64,000 bases of DNA from Rhizobium sophoriradicis (GCF_003939025.1 NZ_RQIH01000002.1:372001-436000); one strand, 5' to 3'. Positions 42,351 through 52,758 are shown, counted from the first letter of the stretch. The notes: generated by a model not told the origin, from the letters alone. Numbers and translations are program-made.

Positions 42351-44243
42351 ATGTTCCATTTTCTGAGAAGAGCCGCTCAGACCTGGGTTGCCAAGCTGCT
42401 CCTGCTTCTCTTGGTCGCCTCCTTCGGCGTCTGGGGCGTATCGCGCGAGCTGATATCAGGCGGCAACAGCACCACGGTCGTGACCGTCGGCGATCAGCGT
42501 GTCGATGTGAACGAATTCCACCTCGCCTATCAACGTCAGGTGGCAAGCCTCGGCCAGCAATTCGGCATGCGCCTCACGCCGGAACAGGCCCGCGCCTTCG
42601 GCGTCGAACAGCAGGTCCTCTCTCAGCTCATCGCGGGCGCTTCGCTCGACCAGCTCGCCGCAGACATGAATCTCGGCCTGTCCGAGGATCGCCTCGCCCA
42701 ACTGATCGGCGATGATCCGGCGTTCAAGGCCGTTAACGGCCAGTTCGACCGCGACCTGTTCGTCTCGCGCCTGCGCAATGCCAACATCCGCCAGGACGAT
42801 TACATCCAGGAGCGCAGCAAGGTCGCCGTCCGCAGCCAGATCGTCGATGCGGTTTCCAACGGCTTCACCGCGCCGAAGACGCTGGTCGACGCAATGAAGC
42901 TTTATGGCGGTGAAAGCCGCAGTGTCGATTATCTCTTGCTGACCAACGCCAATATCGAACCGATCAAGGCGCCGGCCGACGACGTGCTGGCCTCCTGGTT
43001 CGAGGGCGTCAAGCAGCGTTACCGCGCGCCGGAATATCGCAAGATCGCCTATCTGAAGCTGCAGCCGGCCGACATCGCCGATGCCGCGACGGTCACCGAC
43101 GACCAGGTGCGCGAGGCATTCGACAAGGGCAAGGATAGCTACCGTACACCCGAAAGCCGCACCATCGAGCAGCTGACCTTCACCAGCAAGGATCTTGCCG
43201 CCGCCGCCGAAACCGCGCTGAAGAGCGGTACCAGCTTCGATCAGCTGGTCTCCGACCAGGGCAAGACGGCAAGCGACGTGCTGCTCGGCGAATTCACCAA
43301 GGACAAGGTTCCCGATCAGGCCGTTGCCGAAGCCGCCTTTGCGGTTTCCAAGGATGGTGGCACGACGCCGGTTGTCGACGGTTCCTTTGGTCCCGTCATC
43401 CTGCGCATCACCAACATCAAGGCGGAAACGGTGAAGAATTTCGACGAGGTGAAGGAGGAGATCCGCAAGCAGCTGGCCCTTTCCAATGCCTCTCAGGAAG
43501 TGATCAACGTTCACGACCAGATCGAGGATCTGCGCGCCGGCGGCGCCACGCTTGAAGATATCGCCAGCCAGCTGAAGCTCAACGCCGTCACCATCGACGC
43601 CGTCGACGCGACCGGTGCCGACAAGGACGGCAAGGAGGTCAAGGATATCCCCGTCAAGCAGCAGCTGCTCGGCGAAGCGTTCAAGACCGAGGTCGGCGTC
43701 GATGCGCCGCCGCTTCCGATCGGCAATGACGGCTATGTCTGGTTCAATGTCCGCGAAATCACGCCGGACCGTGACCGCCCGATCGCCGAAGTGCGCGAGA
43801 AAGCCGTCGAGGACTGGACGGCGGAGCAGCAGAAGGCCGAACTCGCCAAAAAGGCCGACGAATTGAAGGCCCAGGCGCAAAAGGGCACCGCCCTTGCCGA
43901 CATTGCGACGCCACTCGGCATCGCCGTCGAAAGCAAGAGCGGCATCACCCGCTCCACCGACGATCCGGTTCTGGGCCGCGCCGGCGTCAAGGCCGCCTTC
44001 TCCGGCCCTCTCGACACGGTGGCGAGCGCTGTCGGCGCCGATCCCTCGACCCAGATCCTGATGAAGGTCACCGAGGTCAACAGCCAGCCGACCGGCGACG
44101 TGCTGAACAACCGCGATGCCCAGCTCACCGCCCTGGCCAACGCCGCCGGCGATGATATCCTCGATCAGATGGTCAACCTGCTGCAGACGCAGTACGGCGC
44201 TGAAGTCAACCAGACGCTCGCCGAACAGACGGCGGCCCGCTAG
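42351..44243 (+). CDS. ppiD: Membrane-anchored peptidyl-prolyl isomerase (PpiD/SurA type)
   Basis: The 630-residue periplasmic chaperone is anchored by an N-terminal helix (WVAKLLLLLLVASFGVWGV). A SurA-like chaperone region follows, then a parvulin domain about residues 255-370 (SRTIEQLTFTSKDLAAAAE, LLGEFTKDKVPDQAV, FGPVILRITNI) and a second chaperone part. PpiD assists folding of outer membrane proteins as they leave SecYEG. The ATG at 42351 gives the standard MFHFLRRAAQTW start. It precedes trpD in the same direction, separated by a palindromic repeat. Confidence 0.9.
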   Translation: MFHFLRRAAQTWVAKLLLLLLVASFGVWGVSRELISGGNSTTVVTVGDQRVDVNEFHLAYQRQVASLGQQFGMRLTPEQARAFGVEQQVLSQLIAGASLDQLAADMNLGLSEDRLAQLIGDDPAFKAVNGQFDRDLFVSRLRNANIRQDDYIQERSKVAVRSQIVDAVSNGFTAPKTLVDAMKLYGGESRSVDYLLLTNANIEPIKAPADDVLASWFEGVKQRYRAPEYRKIAYLKLQPADIADAATVTDDQVREAFDKGKDSYRTPESRTIEQLTFTSKDLAAAAETALKSGTSFDQLVSDQGKTASDVLLGEFTKDKVPDQAVAEAAFAVSKDGGTTPVVDGSFGPVILRITNIKAETVKNFDEVKEEIRKQLALSNASQEVINVHDQIEDLRAGGATLEDIASQLKLNAVTIDAVDATGADKDGKEVKDIPVKQQLLGEAFKTEVGVDAPPLPIGNDGYVWFNVREITPDRDRPIAEVREKAVEDWTAEQQKAELAKKADELKAQAQKGTALADIATPLGIAVESKSGITRSTDDPVLGRAGVKAAFSGPLDTVASAVGADPSTQILMKVTEVNSQPTGDVLNNRDAQLTALANAAGDDILDQMVNLLQTQYGAEVNQTLAEQTAAR

Positions 44244-44354
44244 AACAGGATGATTTTAGGCCAGGTCGGCTTAAAATCTGAATCCCGTTCCGAATTCAAC
44301 AGTTAGAGCATGATGTCCGCCGAAGGTCGCTCACAGTTTTCGGCGTCATGCTCT
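44244..44354. repeat. Rhizobial compound palindromic repeat upstream of trpD
   Basis: Two adjacent hairpins. The first pairs GGATGATTTTAGGCC with a complementary run ending near 44290. The second pairs AGAGCATGATGTCCGCCGAA (44305-44324) with TTTTCGGCGTCATGCTCT (44337-44354). This is the AGAGCATGATG type of dispersed rhizobial repeat. It ends only 10 bp before the trpD start and abuts its Shine-Dalgarno. Confidence 0.75.
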
Positions 44355-44364
44355 GGGAGGTTTT

Positions 44365-45381
44365 ATGTCCGATCTGAAACCGTTCCTGGCCAAGGCCGCA
44401 AGCCGCGAGCCGCTGACGCGTGACGAGGCGCGCGCCGCCTTCGACATCCTGATGTCGGGCCAGGCCACACCTTCGCAGATCGGCGGCTTCCTGATGGCGC
44501 TGCGCGTGCGCGGCGAAAGCGTCGACGAGATCGTCGGCGCCGTCACCACCATGCGGTCGAAAATGCTGACCGTCGAGGCGCCGGCCGATGCCATCGACAT
44601 CGTCGGCACCGGCGGCGACGCCAGCGGCACCTACAATATTTCGACGCTGGCGGCGCTGATCGTTGCCGGCGCCGGTGTGCCGGTGGCAAAGCACGGCAAC
44701 CGGGCGCTGAGTTCGAAATCCGGTGCGGCGGATAATCTGTCGGCCCTTGGCGTCAATATCGATGTCGGTCCCGAGATCATTTCCCGCTGCATTGCGGAGG
44801 CTAGCGTCGGCTTCATGTTCGCGCAGCTTCATCATGCCGCCATGCGCCATGTCGGCCCGTCCCGCGTCGAACTCGGCACCCGCACGATCTTCAACCTTCT
44901 GGGGCCGCTCTCCAATCCGGCCGGTGTGCGCCGCCAGCTGCTTGGTGTCTTTTCGCCGCAGTGGCTGGTGCCGCTGGCCGAAGTCATGCGCGACCTCGGA
45001 TCCGAATGCGTCTGGGTGGTCCATGGCGACGGTCTCGACGAGATCACCACAACCGGCATCACCAAGGTTGCAGCCCTCGAAGACGGCAAGATCCGCACCT
45101 TCGAACTGTCGCCGGCCGACTTCGGCGTCAGCCCCTGCGTGCTCGCCGATATCAAGGGCGGCGATGGTATCGCCAATGCCGCAGCACTTCGCGAGGTTCT
45201 TAGCGGCGCGAAAAATGCCTACCGCGATGTCTCTCTGGCCAATGCCGCCGCCTCGCTTGTCATCGCGGGCAAGGTCGAAACGATCCGCGACGGCATGACC
45301 CTTGCCGCGCATTCGCTCGATAGCGGCGCCACGGCGCTCGCTCTCGACAAACTCATCGCCGTTTCCAACGATATCGATTAG
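44365..45381 (+). CDS. trpD: Anthranilate phosphoribosyltransferase
   Basis: The 338-residue enzyme has the PRPP and anthranilate motifs [51 protein letters not shown] and GPLSNPAGV. It transfers phosphoribose to anthranilate in tryptophan synthesis. GGGAGG precedes the ATG. It is followed by trpC 9 bp downstream. trpE/trpG are not in the window, consistent with the split trp genes of rhizobia. Confidence 0.97.
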   Translation: MSDLKPFLAKAASREPLTRDEARAAFDILMSGQATPSQIGGFLMALRVRGESVDEIVGAVTTMRSKMLTVEAPADAIDIVGTGGDASGTYNISTLAALIVAGAGVPVAKHGNRALSSKSGAADNLSALGVNIDVGPEIISRCIAEASVGFMFAQLHHAAMRHVGPSRVELGTRTIFNLLGPLSNPAGVRRQLLGVFSPQWLVPLAEVMRDLGSECVWVVHGDGLDEITTTGITKVAALEDGKIRTFELSPADFGVSPCVLADIKGGDGIANAAALREVLSGAKNAYRDVSLANAAASLVIAGKVETIRDGMTLAAHSLDSGATALALDKLIAVSNDID

Positions 45382-45390
45382 GATTGCCGG

Positions 45391-46203
45391 ATGAGCGATA
45401 TCCTGAAGAAGATCGAACTCTACAAGCGCGAGGAAATCGCTGCCGCCAAGGCGACGGTGTCGCTGGCTGACCTGAAGGCGATGCAGGCCGGGCAGTCGGC
45501 GCCGCGCGGTTTTTACCAGGCGCTTACGGCCAAGCGTGAGGCTGGCCATTTTGGGCTGATCGCCGAGATCAAGAAGGCAAGCCCGTCCAAGGGCCTCATC
45601 CGTCCGGATTTCGATCCGCCGGCGCTGGCAAAGGCCTACGAAGCCGGCGGCGCAGCCTGCCTTTCCGTGCTCACCGATACGCCGAGCTTTCAGGGTGCGC
45701 CGGAATTCCTGACGGCGGCACGGGCCGCCTGCGCCCTGCCCGCTTTGCGCAAGGACTTCATGTTCGAGACCTATCAGGTCCATGAGGCCCGCGCCTGGGG
45801 CGCCGATTGCATTCTGCTGATCATGGCGTCGCTCACCGATGACGAGGCGGAGCGTCTGCAGGACGAAGCTTTTTCGCTTGGTATGGATGTTCTGGTCGAG
45901 GTTCACGACGCGCCGGAAATGGAACGCGCGCTGAAGCTCTCTTCACCGCTTATCGGCATCAACAACCGCAACCTCAGGACTTTCGAAGTCAGCCTGACCG
46001 TCAGCGAGACGCTTGCCTCCCTGGTTCCTGATGATCGGTTCCTCGTCGGCGAAAGCGGCATCTTCACCCATGCAGATTGCAAGCGCCTGCAGGCCGCCGG
46101 CATCAATAGCTTCCTGGTCGGCGAAAGCCTGATGCGCAAGGACGACGTGACGGCCGCCACCCGCGCGCTGCTCATTGGCGAAGCGGCAATCGCGGCCGAA
46201 TAA
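45391..46203 (+). CDS. trpC: Indole-3-glycerol phosphate synthase
   Basis: The 270-residue TIM barrel has the IGPS motifs [67 protein letters not shown] and VGESGI. It closes the indole ring of the tryptophan precursor. It is monofunctional (no TrpF domain). The next gene, moaC, begins 1 bp after its stop, so trpD, trpC, moaC and moeA are transcribed together. Confidence 0.97.
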   Translation: MSDILKKIELYKREEIAAAKATVSLADLKAMQAGQSAPRGFYQALTAKREAGHFGLIAEIKKASPSKGLIRPDFDPPALAKAYEAGGAACLSVLTDTPSFQGAPEFLTAARAACALPALRKDFMFETYQVHEARAWGADCILLIMASLTDDEAERLQDEAFSLGMDVLVEVHDAPEMERALKLSSPLIGINNRNLRTFEVSLTVSETLASLVPDDRFLVGESGIFTHADCKRLQAAGINSFLVGESLMRKDDVTAATRALLIGEAAIAAE

Positions 46204-46204
46204 G

Positions 46205-46702
46205 ATGAGCGGCGGAAAGCCCGGCCTCACCCATATCGACGCGTCAGGCGAGGCGCATATGGTCGATGTTTCCGCTAAGGCCGAGACGGTGCGCGCCGCC
46301 ACCGCCGAAGGCCATGTGAAAATGGCGCCGGAAACGCTCGCGCTGATTCGCCAGGGCAATGCCAAGAAGGGCGATGTGATCGGCACGGCCCGGCTTGCCG
46401 GCATCATGGCCGCCAAACAGACCGCCAATCTGATCCCGCTCTGCCATCCTCTGATGCTGACGAAGGTCACCGTCGAGATCGCGGAAGATGCGACCTTGCC
46501 CGGTCTGCGCGTCACGGCAACCGCCAAGCTGACCGGCAAGACCGGCGTTGAGATGGAGGCGCTGACCGCCGTCTCCGTCGCATGTCTGACGATCTACGAT
46601 ATGGCCAAGGCCGCCGACAAGGCAATGGAGATCGGCGGCATTAGGCTGCTCGAAAAATCCGGCGGAAAATCCGGCGATTTCCGTCATCCGGAGGCGAGAT
46701 GA
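46205..46702 (+). CDS. moaC: Cyclic pyranopterin monophosphate synthase (molybdenum cofactor)
   Basis: The 165-residue protein has the MoaC signatures [51 protein letters not shown] and [16 protein letters not shown]. It completes conversion of GTP-derived intermediate to cyclic pyranopterin. The ATG at 46205 is the standard start; the frame is open upstream within trpC. Its stop overlaps the moeA start (ATGA). Confidence 0.97.
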   Translation: MSGGKPGLTHIDASGEAHMVDVSAKAETVRAATAEGHVKMAPETLALIRQGNAKKGDVIGTARLAGIMAAKQTANLIPLCHPLMLTKVTVEIAEDATLPGLRVTATAKLTGKTGVEMEALTAVSVACLTIYDMAKAADKAMEIGGIRLLEKSGGKSGDFRHPEAR

Positions 46703-47922
46703 ACCTTCTCCCCGTCACCGAGGCGCAAAACCGCCTGCTCTCTCGGGCTAAGCCGGTCGCAGAATCCGAAACGCTGCCGCTCGCCGAAGCAGAGGGCCGG
46801 GTCCTGGCCGTCGATCTGACGGCGGGCCTGACGCAGCCACCATTCAATGCGTCGGCGATGGACGGCTATGCGCTGCGCCGTGACGACGCGCCGGAGCCGG
46901 GTGCTGTGCTGAAGGTCATCGGCACCTCGGCCGCCGGCCACGGCTTCGAGGGAACCGTCAGCCACGGCGAAGCCGTCCGCATCTTCACCGGCGCGCCGGT
47001 TCCGCAAGGCGCCGACAGCGTCCTGCTGCAGGAGGATGCGGAGAAGATCGAAGGCGGCATCCGAACCAATTTTCCCGTGCGGCAGGGACAGCATATCCGT
47101 CCCCGTGGCCAGGATTTTGTCGAAGGCGAAGCCGTGCTTTCTGCCGGAACGGTGATCGATTTCTCGCGGCTGACGGTCGCAGCCGGCATGAACCGGCCCG
47201 ACGTCGAGGTGCTCCGGCGCCCGCTGATCGCCATCCTGGCGACCGGCGACGAATTGCTGCCGCCGGGAAGCACACCCGGCCATTCGCAAATCATCGCGTC
47301 CAACACCTTCGGTATCGCAGCCCTTGCCCGCAAAGCCGGCGCCGATGTGCTCGACCTCGGCATCGTCCCGGATGACAAGGCCAGGATCACCGCGGCGATC
47401 GACACGGCGCGGGGAGCCAAGGTCGATGTCATCGTCACGCTCGGTGGCGCCTCGGTCGGCGATCACGATCTGGTGCAGCCGACGCTGATCGAGGCCGGCA
47501 TGCAGCTGGATTTCTGGCGCATTGCCATGCGTCCCGGCAAACCGCTGATGGTCGGCAGCTTCGGTGAGACCCATGTGCTCGGCCTGCCCGGCAATCCGGT
47601 CTCGAGCCTCGTCTGTTCGCTGCTCTTCCTGGAACCGCTGATCCGCAAGCTCGCCTCCCTGCCGCCGGCACGGCGCGAGGCGACGATGGAGGCAGCCGTC
47701 CCGCTGCGCGCCAATGACCATCGGCAAGACTATATCAGGGCAAAACTGTCGAAGTCCGCCGCCGGGACTTGGCTCGCCGAACCCTTCGACAAGCAGGACT
47801 CGTCGATGATGAAAACCTTCGCCCGTTCGGACTGCCTTATCATCCGCCCGCCGCATGCACCGGAATTGCCCGCTGGAGCACCCTGCCCGGTCATGCTGTT
47901 GCGGCCGGACCTTCTGGCTTAA
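46699..47922 (+). CDS. moeA: Molybdopterin molybdenumtransferase
   Basis: The 407-residue protein has the MoeA domain order: [32 protein letters not shown], the MoaB/MogA-like domain ([38 protein letters not shown]) and [14 protein letters not shown]. It inserts molybdate into adenylylated molybdopterin. It is coupled to moaC and is the last gene of the operon; its 3' end overlaps the convergent methyltransferase gene by 32 bp. Confidence 0.96.
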   Translation: MNLLPVTEAQNRLLSRAKPVAESETLPLAEAEGRVLAVDLTAGLTQPPFNASAMDGYALRRDDAPEPGAVLKVIGTSAAGHGFEGTVSHGEAVRIFTGAPVPQGADSVLLQEDAEKIEGGIRTNFPVRQGQHIRPRGQDFVEGEAVLSAGTVIDFSRLTVAAGMNRPDVEVLRRPLIAILATGDELLPPGSTPGHSQIIASNTFGIAALARKAGADVLDLGIVPDDKARITAAIDTARGAKVDVIVTLGGASVGDHDLVQPTLIEAGMQLDFWRIAMRPGKPLMVGSFGETHVLGLPGNPVSSLVCSLLFLEPLIRKLASLPPARREATMEAAVPLRANDHRQDYIRAKLSKSAAGTWLAEPFDKQDSSMMKTFARSDCLIIRPPHAPELPAGAPCPVMLLRPDLLA

Positions 47923-48598
47923 TTGCGTCTTTAAGCATCGCGGAAAGCGAAAAGACGCCCGCCTGCACCGCCTTGGCCGCCGATCCCGCCCCGAAATCCG
48001 CAACCCCATGGGTTGCGATTCGCGTAAGTTCCCCATGCGGCAGATGTGCGCGCTCGGGATCGCCGATCAACATCTCGATACCGGCTGCCTGGCAGCGCCG
48101 CAGGAAGGCCATTACCCGTAAAGCAAGTGAGGGATCGTAGAACAGGTCGCCCACCAAAAGGAGATCGATCTCCTCCGGCGGCGGCTCGTCGATGATATCG
48201 GCGGCGACCGCAACGATGCTCACACCGTTCACCGCCGCGTTGAGGCCGATCGCGGCAATGGCATTGGCATCGACATCAATCGCCGTCACGGCGGCAGCGC
48301 CGGCCTTCGCCGCCGCGATGGCGACGAGCCCGGAGCCCGCGCCGAGATCGAAGACACGGCGGCCGATAACCTTTTCCGGCCGATCGAGCAGGTGGCGGGC
48401 AAGCACGGCGCCGCCAGCCCAGGGATAGGCCCAGTAAGGCGGCGGATCGGCTTCTTCGCGGCCGGCAAGCCGCCAGAGCCCGCTCGCAGGCCCTGCCGTA
48501 TGCAGCAGAATCTCGGGAATGGCCGGAACGGGTGAGATCGACAGATTGGCCTGGATGAAGGCGGCCGGATCGGGATGCGGCATGCCGGAGCTTTTCAT
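47891..48598 (-). CDS. Class I SAM-dependent methyltransferase (ETF lysine methyltransferase-like)
   Basis: The 235-residue enzyme has the SAM-binding glycine loop VFDLGAGSGLVAIAAAKAGA, the acidic strand VTAIDVDANAI and a DLLLVGDLFYDPSLA motif reminiscent of the D/N-x-x-Y group that methylates lysine side chains, as in ETFB-KMT and PrmA relatives. The leading PPYWAYPWAGGAVLARHLLD is typical. I chose the ATG at 48598, with GGGAGG six bases upstream. The target protein is not known but electron-transfer flavoprotein is plausible. Confidence 0.85.
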   Translation of the reverse strand: MKSSGMPHPDPAAFIQANLSISPVPAIPEILLHTAGPASGLWRLAGREEADPPPYWAYPWAGGAVLARHLLDRPEKVIGRRVFDLGAGSGLVAIAAAKAGAAAVTAIDVDANAIAAIGLNAAVNGVSIVAVAADIIDEPPPEEIDLLLVGDLFYDPSLALRVMAFLRRCQAAGIEMLIGDPERAHLPHGELTRIATHGVADFGAGSAAKAVQAGVFSLSAMLKDAIKPEGPAATA

Positions 48599-48654
48599 CG
48601 TCATCCTCCCGATCCCATTTAGGCACAAGCAGTAGAAAATTGTCGCCCTAGGAG

Positions 48655-48808
48655 ATCGCCGCCTGCCCCTCATCCGGCTGCCGCCACCTTCTCCCCGCGA
48701 GCGGGGCGAAGGGACATGCCGCACCGGCTTTCCGTACCCTCGACGTTGCGTTTGGCACGTCCCCTCTCCCCGTTTTTACGGGGAGAGGGTTAGGGTGAGG
48801 GGCAGCTT
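48655..48808. repeat. Rhizobial GGGGAGAGGG-type intergenic repeat block
   Basis: The block contains CTTCTCCCCGCGAGCGGGGCG, then CTCTCCCCGTTTTTACGGGGAGAG (arms of nine bases around TTTTTA), then GGGTTAGGGTGAGGGG. Such tracts recur between rhizobial genes. It lies between the methyltransferase and helicase genes and may also terminate the helicase transcript. Confidence 0.65.
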
Positions 48809-48830
48809 CGCCACCCGGCTGCCGGCGAAA

Positions 48831-50798
48831 TCAGCCGGGCTTCTTCTTCGAAAACTTGCTTTTCGCCCCGGCGCCGCCCTTGCCCTCGTATTTCGGGCGT
48901 TCAGATTTGGCGCCTTCGAATTTCGGCTTGTCATATCTCGGCTTATCGCCTTTCGGGCCATCGAAGCCGGGCTTGCCTGGTTTCTTGCTCCAGGGCTTGC
49001 TGTCCCGCTTCTCCCCGCCGGCATTCTCAACCGCGGCATATCCGCCGCCCGGGCCTTTGCCGAACTTATTCTTCGGCCGCTCATCGCGGAAGCCCTCGCC
49101 CGGCCGTTCGTCACGCGACTTGCCGGCATAGGGCTTCGGCGCCGCCGCGCGGCTGAAATCCGGCGTGCCGGAAAGCCTGGTCACGCGGATGCCGCGTTCG
49201 AGCGTCTTGTTCGGCCCCAGCGCTTCCTGGAAACTGTCGGCGCTTGCCGTGGCAATCTCGACATAGGTTTCCTCAGGCTGCATCTTGATTGCGCCGATCT
49301 CGCGCTTCGTCACGTTGCCGTTGCGGCAAAGCATCGGGATCAGCCAGCGCGGCTCGGCATTCTGCTTGCGCCCGACCGAGACGGAGAACCACACGCTGGG
49401 GCCGAAATCCTCGCGCGGTCCCTTTTGTGCCGGCGCGTATGGCTCGGCATTGTCGCGGCGCTTGCGGCTGCGCTCATCCTGCACGGTGACCTCGATCAGG
49501 TCCTCCGGCGCCGAATGATTGGTGCGGTAGAGACGCAGGAAGGCGGCGGCGAGCTTCTCGGCGCCGTGGCTGGAAAGCAGCTGCTGCACCAGCCCCTGTT
49601 CTTCTTCCTGCGGCGCTTCGCTGAAGATCGGATCGGCGAGCAGCCGCTCGTCGTCGCGCTCATTCACCTCTTCGGCCGACGGCGGCCGTGCCCAGGCCGC
49701 GGAAATGCCGGCATTCTCCAGCAGACGCTCGGCCTTGCGCCGTGCATTCAGCGGCACGATCATGGCGCTGATGCCTTTGCGCCCGGCCCGGCCGGTGCGG
49801 CCGCTGCGGTGCAGCAGCGTTTCCGGATTGGTCGGCAGGTCGGCGTGGATAACGAGATCGAGGCCCGGCAGATCGATGCCGCGGGCGGCGACATCGGTTG
49901 CGATGCAGACGCGGGCGCGCCCGTCGCGCATCGCCTGCAGCGCATGGCTGCGTTCGTTCTGCGTCAGCTCGCCGGAGAGCGCCACCACGGCGAAATTGCG
50001 GTTGTTGAAACGCGCGGTCAGATGGTTGACGGCGGCGCGCGTCGAACAGAAGACGATGGCATTGGTCGCCTCGTAATAACGCAGCACGTTAATGATCGCG
50101 TTCTCGCGGTCGCTCGGGGCCACCATCAGCGCGCGATATTCGATGTCGATATGCTGCTTTTCCTCGGCGGCGGTGCTGATGCGCACCGCGTCGCGCTGGT
50201 AGCTCTTGGCAAGCTTGGCGATCGCCGCCGGCACGGTTGCCGAAAACATCAGCGTCCGGCGTTCGTCCGGCGCCGAATCGAGAATGAATTCCAGATCTTC
50301 GCGGAAGCCGAGATCGAGCATCTCGTCGGCCTCGTCGAGCACGGCGGCCTTCAGTTCCGACATGTCGAGCGCGTTGCGGCGGATATGATCGCAGAGCCGG
50401 CCCGGCGTGCCGACGACGATATGGGCGCCGCGTTCGAGCGAACGGCGCTCACTGCGGATGTCCATGCCGCCGACGCAGCTGGCGATCACCGCGCCGGTCA
50501 TCTCATAGAGCCATTCGAGCTCGCGCTTAACCTGCAGGGCAAGCTCGCGGGTCGGGGCGATAACGAGGGCGAGCGGAGCGCCGGCATTGCCGAAGCGTTC
50601 CCTACCCTCGAGCAGCGTCGGCGCCAGCGCCAGCCCGAAGGCGACGGTCTTGCCGGAACCGGTCTGGGCGGAAACCAGAGCGTCGGATGCGGCAAGATCA
50701 GGATCGAGCATCGACTTCTGCACCGGGGTGAGTTCGGCGTAACCGCGCTTCTGCAACGCCTTGGCGATCGCCGGAACGACGCCGTTGAATTCTGTCAT
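48831..50798 (-). CDS. DEAD-box RNA helicase with DbpA-type RNA-binding domain
   Basis: The 655-residue helicase has the Q motif region (LTPVQKSMLDPDL), Walker A AQTGSGKTVAF, PTRELALQ, the DEAD motif in VLDEADEMLDLG, SAT, and motif VI HRSGRTGRAGRK. Residues 480-560 form a DbpA-like RNA-binding fold (FSVSVGRKQNAEPRWLIPML). The last 90 residues are a basic, Gly/Lys/Pro-rich tail (KPGKPGFDGPKGDKPRYDKP) that probably binds RNA non-specifically. Role in ribosome assembly or cold adaptation is typical of the family. Confidence 0.93.
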   Translation of the reverse strand: MTEFNGVVPAIAKALQKRGYAELTPVQKSMLDPDLAASDALVSAQTGSGKTVAFGLALAPTLLEGRERFGNAGAPLALVIAPTRELALQVKRELEWLYEMTGAVIASCVGGMDIRSERRSLERGAHIVVGTPGRLCDHIRRNALDMSELKAAVLDEADEMLDLGFREDLEFILDSAPDERRTLMFSATVPAAIAKLAKSYQRDAVRISTAAEEKQHIDIEYRALMVAPSDRENAIINVLRYYEATNAIVFCSTRAAVNHLTARFNNRNFAVVALSGELTQNERSHALQAMRDGRARVCIATDVAARGIDLPGLDLVIHADLPTNPETLLHRSGRTGRAGRKGISAMIVPLNARRKAERLLENAGISAAWARPPSAEEVNERDDERLLADPIFSEAPQEEEQGLVQQLLSSHGAEKLAAAFLRLYRTNHSAPEDLIEVTVQDERSRKRRDNAEPYAPAQKGPREDFGPSVWFSVSVGRKQNAEPRWLIPMLCRNGNVTKREIGAIKMQPEETYVEIATASADSFQEALGPNKTLERGIRVTRLSGTPDFSRAAAPKPYAGKSRDERPGEGFRDERPKNKFGKGPGGGYAAVENAGGEKRDSKPWSKKPGKPGFDGPKGDKPRYDKPKFEGAKSERPKYEGKGGAGAKSKFSKKKPG

Positions 50799-50896
50799 GA
50801 GTTCGATCTTTCGGAGCTGTCAGGCGCGAAATGCGCCATGGCCGGAGCCAGCCGGCGGGATATTTGCGCCGTTCCTAGCCGCTCCCGCAGCGATTG

Positions 50897-52753
50897 TCAA
50901 AGCGTGCGGCTGCGCCACAGCCAGGCGTCGATATGGCTTGCCCGGCCGCGCAGCTCCGTTTCCAGCGGACCATCCATCCGCCCGGCCCGCAGCAGCACGC
51001 TGTCGGGGCCTGCGGCACGGACGATTTCGGCGCTCAGCGCCAGCTCGACGCCGTTGCGGGCGGCGACCTCCATCAGCCGGGCGCCGACATTCACCGTGTC
51101 GCCCGCCGCCGTGATCTGCTGCCGGTCGCCGGTGCCTAGCCGCGAGGCGACGATCGGGCCGCAATGGGCGCCGACCTTGAAGCCGATCTTCTTCTCGGCA
51201 AAGCCCGCATGCGCGCCAAGCCAGGTCCGCGTACGCTCGCAGAGGCTGACCGCGCAGGCGACGGCGCGGGCGGCATCGTCATCGGCCGGCTCCGGCAGGC
51301 CGAACAGGATCATTGCCCCGTCGCCCATGAAGCTGGTGATGGCGCCGCCGTGAGAGCGGGCCTCCTCGTCGATGATTTCGAAGAAACCGCTGAGCACTTC
51401 GCTGACCTTGACCGGCCCGAGCGTTTCGCTGAGGCCCGTGAAGCCTGAGAGATCGATGAAGATGACGGCAGCGTTCTGACGCACCGGCGTCGCAAGGAAA
51501 TTCGGATGGCGCGCCAGCCATTCGCCGAGGCCGGGAGCCTCGATACGCTGCAGCAGCGCGCTCTGCTCGGCGAAATGGCGGGCGCGGCCGCGGTCGAGCC
51601 AGAGTTCGGCCGCACCGAGCATCAACGCCGGCGGAAGCGCCGCGGCGATCGGCAGCGCCGCACTCAGCCAATAGCCATGGGCGAAGGCCGACAGATTGAG
51701 CATGGCCCAGACCACCAGCACCAGCACCATGATGAGATAGCCCGCAGCACTCCGCCGCCAAGCCACCAGTGAAACGAGCAGGAGCGCCAGGCCGATGGCC
51801 GTGCCGGCATCGATCAGCCTCATCCTGTGGTCGCGCACCATGCCGTCGCCGGTGACGAGATGGGTGATTGCCGTCGACATCACCTCGACGCCGGGCATGA
51901 CGGGATCGAACGGCGTCGGGAAGACGTCGCCGCCGCCGGTGACCGTCGAACCGATGACGACAATACGGCCTGCCACAGTCGCCGCCGGCAGCTTGCCGTC
52001 AAGCGCATCGGCGGCGCTGAACGTGGCGATGCTGCCGCGTCCGCCATAGAAGGTCACCGGCAGGCGTTGACCGATATCCGTCGGAATACGCAGCGCTCCG
52101 AGCATGACGGCACCGCGCTCGATACGGGGATCGGCGCCCACCGCGACGGAGGCGGCACGCAGCGGAAAAGCCGGATCCAGCCGGTCGGCGCTGCGCGAAA
52201 TCAGCGGAATGAAACGCGGCGTGCCGGTCCGATCGGTTGCGACATTGACGATGCCGACGGCGGAGGCCTCGGCAAAGCGCGGGAGCGGCAGCAGAAGCTG
52301 GTTTGCCTCGGGTATGGCGGCCAACGGATCCTCGGCGGCGTCGGTGACCCGCTGCCTGCTTTGCGCAAAGGTGGCCGCCCCCGCGATCACGGTTGGCCCC
52401 TGGCGCAAGGCGGCGGTCAGCGCCGCATCACCCTCCTCCGCCCCGGGATCGACGAGCAGAATGTCGAGCGCCAGGGCTTTCGGCTTACCCGCATTGATCG
52501 CGCCGACAAGGCGGGCAAGCGTCGCCCGGTCGAGCGGATAGCCGTGGGCGGCGGCGGTGCGGTCATCGATCGCGACGATCGTCACGACGGGCGGCGGCTC
52601 TCTTGCCCCAACGACGAGGCTGCGGATATCAGCAAGCGTCGCCTCCATCCGGTCGAGAAGGCCGACCTCGCCGTTGAGATTGAGATAACCGAGCGCCGCG
52701 CCCCAGAGACCGGCGAACAGCAGCGCGATCACGGTCAGCAGACGATGGCTCAT
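50897..52753 (-). CDS. CHASE2-domain adenylate/guanylate cyclase
   Basis: The 618-residue membrane protein has an N-terminal anchor (LLTVIALLFAGLWGAALGYL), a periplasmic CHASE2 sensor (about residues 35-330, with VVTIVAIDDRTAAAHGYP and ALALDILLVDPG), three membrane helices, then a class III cyclase domain: FIDLSGFTGLSETLG and FMGDGAMILFG carry the two metal aspartates, and AAGDTVNVGARL the turn before the catalytic helix. It makes a cyclic nucleotide in response to an external cue. It starts five bases after a FecR-domain gene, which is periplasmic and likely its partner. Confidence 0.9.
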   Translation of the reverse strand: MSHRLLTVIALLFAGLWGAALGYLNLNGEVGLLDRMEATLADIRSLVVGAREPPPVVTIVAIDDRTAAAHGYPLDRATLARLVGAINAGKPKALALDILLVDPGAEEGDAALTAALRQGPTVIAGAATFAQSRQRVTDAAEDPLAAIPEANQLLLPLPRFAEASAVGIVNVATDRTGTPRFIPLISRSADRLDPAFPLRAASVAVGADPRIERGAVMLGALRIPTDIGQRLPVTFYGGRGSIATFSAADALDGKLPAATVAGRIVVIGSTVTGGGDVFPTPFDPVMPGVEVMSTAITHLVTGDGMVRDHRMRLIDAGTAIGLALLLVSLVAWRRSAAGYLIMVLVLVVWAMLNLSAFAHGYWLSAALPIAAALPPALMLGAAELWLDRGRARHFAEQSALLQRIEAPGLGEWLARHPNFLATPVRQNAAVIFIDLSGFTGLSETLGPVKVSEVLSGFFEIIDEEARSHGGAITSFMGDGAMILFGLPEPADDDAARAVACAVSLCERTRTWLGAHAGFAEKKIGFKVGAHCGPIVASRLGTGDRQQITAAGDTVNVGARLMEVAARNGVELALSAEIVRAAGPDSVLLRAGRMDGPLETELRGRASHIDAWLWRSRTL

Positions 52754-52758
52754 GATAT

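Noticed and set aside
46684-48036. 450-codon minus-strand frame opposite moeA
   Set aside because: Shadow of moeA; basic, unstructured composition and no start signal.
48795-51353. 852-codon open frame on the plus strand opposite the helicase and cyclase genes
   Set aside because: It mirrors two strongly supported minus-strand genes, has no domain resemblance and arises from GC-rich codon structure.
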